NCBI GenBank assembly: GCA_020048295.1
Contig: JAIFMT010000233.1
Location: 1-20,522 of the forward strand
DNA: 20,522 nucleotides
DNA from: Rhodoferax sp.
GTDB taxonomy: Bacteria; Pseudomonadota; Gammaproteobacteria; Burkholderiales; Burkholderiaceae
Reading direction: 5' to 3'
How positions within the stretch are numbered: position 1 is the stretch's first letter; each line of letters starts with the position of its first letter. Of the stretch, positions 15,649 through 20,522 are shown one piece after another. Below the pieces are notes generated by a model. That model worked only from the letters and a program-made list of their open reading frames with translations, was not told where the DNA came from and did no database searches. The translations under genes and the position numbers were made by a program.

Positions 15649-16458
15649 TCACGCCAGCCAGCGCTTGCGCCGCTTGTAACTCTTCACGTCCTTGAAGCTC
15701 TTGCGCTCGCCGCCGCCCATGCCCAAGTAAAACTCTTTCACGTCTTCGTTATTGGCCAGCTCAGTGGCTGCGCCGTCCATCACCACCCGGCCGCTCTCCA
15801 TGATGTAGCCGTAGTCGGCGTACTTCAGCGCCATGTTGGTGTTTTGTTCGGCCAGCAAGAAGGTGACCTTTTCCTTGGTGTTGAGGTCTTTGACGATGTT
15901 GAACACTTCTTCAACGATTTGCGGGGCCAGGCCCATGGAAGGCTCGTCGAGCAGCACCATGCTGGGGTTGGTCATCAGCGCCCGGCCGATGGCGCACATT
16001 TGCTGCTCGCCCCCGCTGGTGTAGGCGGCCTGGCTGGTGCGGCGGGTTTTCAGGCGCGGAAAATAGGCATACACCTTGTCGAGGTTGGCGGCAATCTCGC
16101 CCTTGTCCTTGCGGGTGTAGCTGCCGGTGAGCAGGTTTTCTTCGATGGTCAGGTGGGCAAAGCAGTGCCGGCCTTCCATCACCTGCACCACGCCGCGTTG
16201 CACCAGGTCGGCGGGGGAGAGGTTTTCGATGCGCTCGCCACGCAGTTCGATGGATCCCTTGGTGACGGCCCCGCGCTCGCCTTGCAGCAGGTTGGAAATA
16301 GCACGCAGCGTGGTGGTCTTGCCGGCACCGTTGCCGCCCAGGATGGCCACAATCTTGCCTTGCGGCACGTTGAGCGACACGCCCTTCAAGACCAGAATGA
16401 CGTGGTTGTAGATGACCTCGATGCCGTTGACGTTGAGAACGATGTTGTTGGGTTCCAT
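15649..16458 (-). CDS. livF: Branched-chain/HAAT-type ABC transporter ATP-binding protein LivF
   Basis: A 269-residue ABC ATPase of the LivF type, which pairs with LivG to power uptake through LivH/LivM. Walker A is GGNGAGKTT (41-49), the signature is TSGGEQQM, Walker B is VLLDEPSMGLAP, and the H-loop region LLAEQNTNMAL follows. The C-terminus ends in a basic tail (KSYKRRKRWLA), longer than in the best-known LivF proteins. The first signature residue is Thr instead of the usual Leu. A ribosome site AAGGA lies just upstream of the ATG at 16458. It is separated from the upstream substrate-binding protein gene by 163 nt holding a copy of the dispersed repeat, and is followed after 72 nt by the PaaK-like ligase. 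Substrate identity is unknown. Confidence 0.9.
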   Translation of the reverse strand: MEPNNIVLNVNGIEVIYNHVILVLKGVSLNVPQGKIVAILGGNGAGKTTTLRAISNLLQGERGAVTKGSIELRGERIENLSPADLVQRGVVQVMEGRHCFAHLTIEENLLTGSYTRKDKGEIAANLDKVYAYFPRLKTRRTSQAAYTSGGEQQMCAIGRALMTNPSMVLLDEPSMGLAPQIVEEVFNIVKDLNTKEKVTFLLAEQNTNMALKYADYGYIMESGRVVMDGAATELANNEDVKEFYLGMGGGERKSFKDVKSYKRRKRWLA

Positions 16459-16550
16459 ATTTCCTTGCCTTCACCAATCAGCAGCCCTGCACGCAAGGCT
16501 GTTGACTGGGCATTCCAGCAGGGTTGCCAGAATGCCAATGGCTATAACTT

Positions 16551-16596
16551 AAATAGCTGGTAGCGCTTACCTCATAAGGGCTACAGCCCAATTTCT
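16551..16596 (+). repeat. Dispersed short repeat, copy 2, inside the ABC operon
   Basis: AGCGCTTA (16562-16569) and TAAGGGCT (16575-16582) pair around the 5-nt loop CCTCA, with the same spacing as at 3041. GGGCTACAGCCC (16578-16589) offers a second, competing stem. It lies just past the substrate-binding protein stop (minus strand) and before livF, where a hairpin could protect the upstream message or lower read-through. Confidence 0.8.
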
Positions 16597-16621
16597 TATA
16601 TAAAACGGCGCGCCTGAGTGC

Positions 16622-17935
16622 TTAAGACTGGCAGTCTGCCGGTGCGCGGCGCTCGCCCTTCTTGTCGGCCAGGTACTTGTCGGCACCGGCCTTGACCATG
16701 GGTTTGAGAATCTGCTCGTCGGCCTGATACCAGTCGGCACCGAGCTGCCACTTGGCACCATCCCAGGTCTGCACCCGCGCCCAGGTTGAGCCCATGTGGT
16801 CCTGGCACGAGGTGCTGATGGGACGCATGACACCGTTGAAACCCAGCGCGTCGAGCTTTTTCTGGTCCAGCGACAGGTTTTCCAGGCCCCAGCGCACTTG
16901 CTCACCGGTCATGACCTTGCCTTTGCCAAAGCGCTCTTGGGCCCGGCGCACCGCCTCTTGCGACAGCATCTGGATGATCACGCCACGCGTGTACAGCACC
17001 GAGCCCACATCGGCCTTGTCGCCGGCACCCTGGCCCTTGTCATAGACGTGTTTCAGGATGTCCTGAATCACTTTAGGCTGCTGACCCGAGCCGTTGAGCG
17101 CCAGCGCGTTGTAACCCTTGGCACCGGCACCCACGTCTTTCACATCAGGCTCGGCACCGGCCCACCACACGCCATACATCTTGTCACGCGGGTAGCCGGT
17201 GGCTTGCGCTTCTTTCAGCGCGGTGGAGTTCATCACCCCCCAGCCCCACAGCAGCACAAAATCGGGCCGGCTTTGGCGCACTTGCAGCCAGGTGGCTTTT
17301 TGCTCCACCCCAGGGGCGGTGACCGGCAGCAGTTGCAGCTCAAAGCCGTGCATCTTGGCGCGCTCTTGCAGCAGCGGAATCGGCTCTTTGCCAAACGGAC
17401 TGTCGTGATAGACCAGCGTAACCTTCTTGCCCTTGAGCTTGTCCATGCCACCGAGCTTTTTGCCGATGTCTTGCAGCAGAATGTCGGCCCCGGTCCAGTA
17501 GCTGCCCATCAGCGGGAAGTTCCACTTGAAAGCCAACCCGTCTTGCGACACCGACAGGCCATAGCCCAGCGTCATCAGCGCCACCTTGTCTTTGGGGGCT
17601 TTTTCGGTCAGCGCAAAAGTGATGCCGGTGCTTTGCGGGTCAAACAGGGCCACACCGGGTTTGCTTTTCAGGCGCTCGTAACATTCCACACCGCGGTCAG
17701 TGGCGTAACCGGTTTCGCATTCTTCGTAGGTGAGCTTGACCCCGTTGATGCCGCCATCGCGCGCATTGGTCATTTTCAGGTAGTCCTGTTTGCCATTGGC
17801 CCAGGGTGTGCCGTTGGGCGCATAGGCTCCGGTGCGGTACGACAGCAGCGGGAAAAACTGCTCTTTGGCCTGCGCAAAAGCGCTTGAGCCCACCGCAGCG
17901 ATCAAGGCAGCGGCAGCGATATGTCTGATTTTCAT
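16622..17935 (-). CDS. ABC transporter periplasmic substrate-binding protein (LivK-like, Peripla_BP_6)
   Basis: A 437-residue periplasmic binding protein with a clear signal peptide (MKIRH, hydrophobic core about 6-17, cleavage likely after SAFA). The mature part is a type I periplasmic binding fold of the HAAT family. Visible segments include GGINGVKLTYEECETGY, LFDPQSTGITFA and VTLVYHDSPFG, with WLQVRQSRPDFVLLWGWG in the second lobe. It is longer than E. coli LivK (about 369). This class of longer LivK-like proteins often sits beside acyl-CoA ligases and is thought to bind aromatic or other organic acids, but the ligand here is not known. The ATG at 17935 is supported by AGGAG 6 nt upstream and by the signal peptide; the frame upstream to 17986 is rejected. 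It lies 91 nt downstream of livM. Confidence 0.88.
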   Translation of the reverse strand: MKIRHIAAAALIAAVGSSAFAQAKEQFFPLLSYRTGAYAPNGTPWANGKQDYLKMTNARDGGINGVKLTYEECETGYATDRGVECYERLKSKPGVALFDPQSTGITFALTEKAPKDKVALMTLGYGLSVSQDGLAFKWNFPLMGSYWTGADILLQDIGKKLGGMDKLKGKKVTLVYHDSPFGKEPIPLLQERAKMHGFELQLLPVTAPGVEQKATWLQVRQSRPDFVLLWGWGVMNSTALKEAQATGYPRDKMYGVWWAGAEPDVKDVGAGAKGYNALALNGSGQQPKVIQDILKHVYDKGQGAGDKADVGSVLYTRGVIIQMLSQEAVRRAQERFGKGKVMTGEQVRWGLENLSLDQKKLDALGFNGVMRPISTSCQDHMGSTWARVQTWDGAKWQLGADWYQADEQILKPMVKAGADKYLADKKGERRAPADCQS

Positions 17936-17941
17936 ATTTGT

Positions 17942-17946
17942 CTCCT
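17942..17946 (-). promoter_or_regulatory. Strong Shine-Dalgarno of the substrate-binding protein gene
   Basis: AGGAG on the minus strand, 6 nt before the ATG at 17935. It is the best ribosome site in the operon, fitting the need for excess binding protein. Confidence 0.65.
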
Positions 17947-17954
17947 GAAATTTT

Positions 17955-17969
17955 TGGCAGCGGATGCCA
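17955..17969 (-). promoter_or_regulatory. Small leader hairpin before the substrate-binding protein gene
   Basis: TGGCA and TGCCA arms with a 5-nt loop, ending 8 nt before the Shine-Dalgarno sequence on the minus strand, within the 91-nt livM to binding-protein gap. It might influence translation or mRNA processing; the stem is only 5 bp. Confidence 0.3.
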
Positions 17970-18026
17970 GGTTTACGAACGAACAACGACCTACAAACTC
18001 AAAGCGGAAAATTCAATGCGAAAAAA

Positions 18027-19103
18027 TCAATGGGGGAAGGGCCACAGGCGCAGCTTTTGTTTGCCAATCGACCACAGCTTGGCCAGCCCATGCGGCTCGA
18101 CAATCAAAAACCACACAATCAGCCCACCAAACACCATCAGCTCGGCGTGTGCGGTCACCACCGTGGACACCTGCACCCCAACGACACTGCCCGCCAGCGG
18201 CAGCAACTGGTTGAGCACAATCGGCAACAGCACAATGAACGCCGCGCCAAAAAAGCTGCCCATGATCGAGCCCATGCCGCCAATGATGACCATGAACAGC
18301 AGCTTGAACGACAGGTCCACCGAAAACGCCGCCGGCTCCCACGCGCCCAGATAGACAAAGCCCCACAAGGCCCCGGCCACCCCAACGATGAACGAGCTGA
18401 CGGCAAACGCGCTGAGCTTGGCGTACATCGGGCGGATGCCGATGACCGCTGCGGCCACGTCCATGTCGCGAATCGCCATCCACTCGCGGCCAATGGCCGA
18501 GCGCACCAGGTTTTTCGCCAGCAGCGCCAGCACCACCAGAATCGTCAGACAAAACAGGTACTTGGCGGTTGGGTTGTCAATCGGCAGGCCCAGCACCTGC
18601 AGCCCGGCCACCGACACCGAGCCCGAATCGGAGTTGTTGGTAAACCACTTGATGCGCAAAAACATCCAGTCGCTGAAAAACTGCGCCGCCAGCGTGGCCA
18701 CCGCCAGGTACAAGCCCTTGACGCGCATGCTGGGCAGGCCAAACAAAATGCCAAACGCGCTGGAACATAAGCCCCCCAGCACCAGCGCCAGCAGCAGCGG
18801 CATGCCGGGCACGCGCACAAAGAAGTTGAACGCCGCATACGCGCCCACCGCCATGAAAGCCCCCGAGCCCAGCGAAATCTGGCCGCAATAGCCCACCAGA
18901 ATGTTCACCCCCAGGGCTGCCAGCGACATGATCAAAAACGGAATCAGGATGGCGCGGAAATAGTAATCGCTGGCCAGCAGCGGCACCACGGCAAAGGCAA
19001 AGAGCAGGATCAAGCCCATGGCCAGACGGTCTTGCGATATCGGCAAAATTTGCTGATCCGCCCGGTAGCTGGTTTTAAATTGGCCGTTTTCTCTGTAAAA
19101 CAT
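18027..19103 (-). CDS. livM: Branched-chain/HAAT-type ABC transporter permease LivM
   Basis: A 358-residue inner-membrane permease of the LivM type, with about eight to ten hydrophobic helices. The family signature NILVGYCGQISLGSGAFM lies at about residues 65-82, and the cytoplasmic coupling region GREWMAIRDMDVAAAVIG with Glu-Trp-Met-Ala is at about 209-226. Near the C-terminus the segment VIIGGMGSIMGSFFGAAF is the second family hallmark. A good ribosome site (GAGGAAG) precedes the ATG at 19103. It is 41 nt after livH and 91 nt before the binding protein gene, on the same strand. It forms the membrane channel with LivH; the transported substrate is unknown. Confidence 0.92.
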   Translation of the reverse strand: MFYRENGQFKTSYRADQQILPISQDRLAMGLILLFAFAVVPLLASDYYFRAILIPFLIMSLAALGVNILVGYCGQISLGSGAFMAVGAYAAFNFFVRVPGMPLLLALVLGGLCSSAFGILFGLPSMRVKGLYLAVATLAAQFFSDWMFLRIKWFTNNSDSGSVSVAGLQVLGLPIDNPTAKYLFCLTILVVLALLAKNLVRSAIGREWMAIRDMDVAAAVIGIRPMYAKLSAFAVSSFIVGVAGALWGFVYLGAWEPAAFSVDLSFKLLFMVIIGGMGSIMGSFFGAAFIVLLPIVLNQLLPLAGSVVGVQVSTVVTAHAELMVFGGLIVWFLIVEPHGLAKLWSIGKQKLRLWPFPH

Positions 19104-19144
19104 AACTTCCTCAAATATCTATACGCCGCCAGGCAAAGGGGACA

Positions 19145-20074
19145 TCAGACTCTGTCAATGATCTTCTCGCCAAACAGCCCTTGGGGCCGGTAAAGCAAGA
19201 ACAAGAGCGCCAGCACATAGGCAAACCAGATTTCGATGCCACCGCCCACATACGGGCCCAAAAACACTTCGGAGAGTTTTTCGCCCACGCCGATGATCAG
19301 GCCACCAATAATGGCCCCGGGCACCGAGGTCAGGCCACCCAGAATCACCACCGGCAAGGCGCGCAAGGCCACCGTGGTCAGCGAAAACTGCACGCCGAGC
19401 TTGCTGCCCCAGATCATGCCGGCCACCAGCGCCACCACACCGGCCACGCACCAGACAATGACCCAGATGCGGTTGAGCGGAATACCGATGCTCTGCGCCG
19501 CCTGATGGTCGTCGGCCACGGCGCGCAAGGCACGACCGGTGACGGTTTTCTGGAAAAACAGCGTCAGCAACGCCACCATCACAGCGGCAATCAGCGCGGC
19601 GTACAGGTCTTCCTTGTTGATCAGGATGCCGCCCTCAAACAGGTTCTCGAAGGCGATGATCGGGTCTTTGGGCATGCCGATGTCGATCTTGTAGATGTCG
19701 CTGCCAAACAGCGTCTGCCCCAGGCCATCGAGAAAATAGCTGATGCCCAGCGTGGCCATCAGCAGCGTGGTGCCTTCCTGGTTGACCAGATGACGCAAGG
19801 CCAAGCGCTCAATCAGCCAGGCCACGCCAAACATCAGCACCCCGGCACCGACAAACGCCAGCGCATTGGCCACAAACATATTGCCAATGCCCAGGTACAG
19901 CGGCAGCCATTCAGAAAACCGTGCCATCGCCAGCGCCGCGAACAGCACCATCGCGCCCTGGGCAAAGTTGAACACGCCGCTGGCCTTGTAGATCAGCACA
20001 AAGCCCAGCGCCACCAGCGAATACAACATGCCGGCCATCAGGCCGCCCAACAGTGTTTCAAGAAAAAATCCCAT
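19145..20074 (-). CDS. livH: Branched-chain/HAAT-type ABC transporter permease LivH
   Basis: A 309-residue inner-membrane permease of the LivH type with about eight hydrophobic helices, the usual family length. Visible signatures are GGLMAGMLYSLVALGFVLIY near the N-terminus, ASGVFNFAQGAM at about 32-43, the coupling region TGRALRAVADDHQAAQSIGI at about 179-198, and VVILGGLTSVPGAIIGGLI at about 246-264. The ATG lies 2 nt after the livG stop, and AGGAC inside the end of livG serves as ribosome site, so translation is coupled. Together with LivM it forms the channel. Confidence 0.93.
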   Translation of the reverse strand: MGFFLETLLGGLMAGMLYSLVALGFVLIYKASGVFNFAQGAMVLFAALAMARFSEWLPLYLGIGNMFVANALAFVGAGVLMFGVAWLIERLALRHLVNQEGTTLLMATLGISYFLDGLGQTLFGSDIYKIDIGMPKDPIIAFENLFEGGILINKEDLYAALIAAVMVALLTLFFQKTVTGRALRAVADDHQAAQSIGIPLNRIWVIVWCVAGVVALVAGMIWGSKLGVQFSLTTVALRALPVVILGGLTSVPGAIIGGLIIGVGEKLSEVFLGPYVGGGIEIWFAYVLALLFLLYRPQGLFGEKIIDRV

Positions 20075-20076
20075 GA

Positions 20077-20522
20077 TTAGTGTCCTGTTCCAAGATAGGC
20101 GCTGATGACCTCTTCATTGCTGCGCACCTCATCGGGCGTGCCGTCGCCGATTTTTTTGCCGTAGTCGAGCACCACCACACGGTCGCTGATGTCCATCACC
20201 ACACCCATGTCGTGCTCGATCAGCACGATGGTGGTGCCAAATTCTTCGTTCACATCGAGCACAAAGCGGCTCATGTCCTGCTTTTCTTCCACGTTCATGC
20301 CGGCCATCGGCTCATCGAGCAGCAGCAGTTGCGGCTCCATCGCCAGCGCCCGGCCCAGGTCCACCCGTTTTTGCAGACCGTAGGGCAACTGGCCCACCGG
20401 GGTTTTGCGAAACGCCTGGATTTCCAGAAAGTCAATGATGTGCTCGACAAACTCACGGTGTTGCTCTTCTTCACGCTGCGCCGGGCCAATGCGCAGCGCT
20501 TGCATGAACAGGTTGCTTTTGA
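20077..20522 (-). CDS. livG: Branched-chain/HAAT-type ABC transporter ATP-binding protein LivG, C-terminal part
   Basis: The frame stays open through the right window edge; the N-terminal part with Walker A lies outside, so an internal Met at 20505 is not the start. The visible 148 residues hold the signature QLPYGLQKRVDLGRALA, Walker B LLLLDEPMAGMN, the H-loop LIEHDM and the LivG-type C-terminus DYGKKIGDGTPDEV. The LPYGLQKR form of the signature differs from the commoner LSYGDQRR of amino-acid LivG proteins. Its stop is 2 nt before livH. It works with LivF as the ATPase pair. Confidence 0.93.
   Translation of the reverse strand, partial: KSNLFMQALRIGPAQREEEQHREFVEHIIDFLEIQAFRKTPVGQLPYGLQKRVDLGRALAMEPQLLLLDEPMAGMNVEEKQDMSRFVLDVNEEFGTTIVLIEHDMGVVMDISDRVVVLDYGKKIGDGTPDEVRSNEEVISAYLGTGH

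Noticed and set aside
16796..17887. Plus-strand open frame of 363 codons opposite the binding-protein gene
   Set aside because: It is antisense to a clear periplasmic binding protein with signal peptide and ribosome site; the product looks like a mirror frame.
1..20522. CRISPR array, tRNA/rRNA, prophage, integron or defence system
   Set aside because: No spaced direct repeats, no RNA-gene hallmarks and no transposase, integrase or nuclease genes were found on reading both strands.

Overview
The window looks like chromosomal DNA of a GC-rich betaproteobacterium, most likely of the family Comamonadaceae (Rhodoferax/Polaromonas/Acidovorax relatives). The basis is the style of the proteins, the pairing of a Liv-type ABC operon with a PaaK-like ligase, and a dispersed short repeat with a core like AGCGCTTA-5 nt-TAAGGGCT that I associate with this family. 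No rRNA, tRNA, CRISPR array, phage gene or insertion sequence is visible. This is a metabolic and signalling region, not a mobile island.

Layout. (1) Positions 1-3039, plus strand: the 3' end of a biotin-dependent acyl-CoA carboxylase alpha subunit (probably methylcrotonyl-CoA carboxylase), a GhrA-type glyoxylate/hydroxypyruvate reductase, and an M20D amidohydrolase (hippurate hydrolase-like). (2) Positions 3154-5385, minus strand: three overlapping genes, namely a 77-residue single-pass membrane protein, a LytS/YehU-type sensor kinase and a LytTR response regulator. (3) Positions 5735-12202: a signalling island. On the minus strand, a secreted DUF2147 protein, a 1229-residue 7TMR-DISM hybrid histidine kinase (HisKA-HATPase-REC-REC-Hpt) and a REC-PP2C phosphatase are read in that order. 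On the plus strand, divergently, lie a STAS anti-sigma-factor antagonist and an RsbW-like HATPase. Together these are the parts of a phosphorelay feeding an RsbU/RsbV/RsbW partner switch. (4) Positions 12296-14181, minus strand: type III pantothenate kinase (coaX) preceded by an ETHE1-like persulfide dioxygenase fused to a rhodanese domain, 8 nt apart. (5) Positions 14323-20522, minus strand: a branched-chain/HAAT-type ABC operon in the order livG (cut by the window end), livH, livM, substrate-binding protein, livF, then a phenylacetate-CoA-ligase-like AMP-forming enzyme. It probably imports a carboxylic acid that is then activated to its CoA thioester.

The points most worth a second look are: the complete partner-switch phosphorelay with no obvious output gene; a dense run of perfect palindromes in the divergent promoter region at 11211-11328; and the dispersed repeat. 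That repeat has three clear intergenic copies, a partial copy that forms a terminator, and a probable copy embedded in frame inside the carboxylase gene. A small membrane protein overlapping the LytS-type kinase gene is also notable. I see no wholly new defence or mobile system here.
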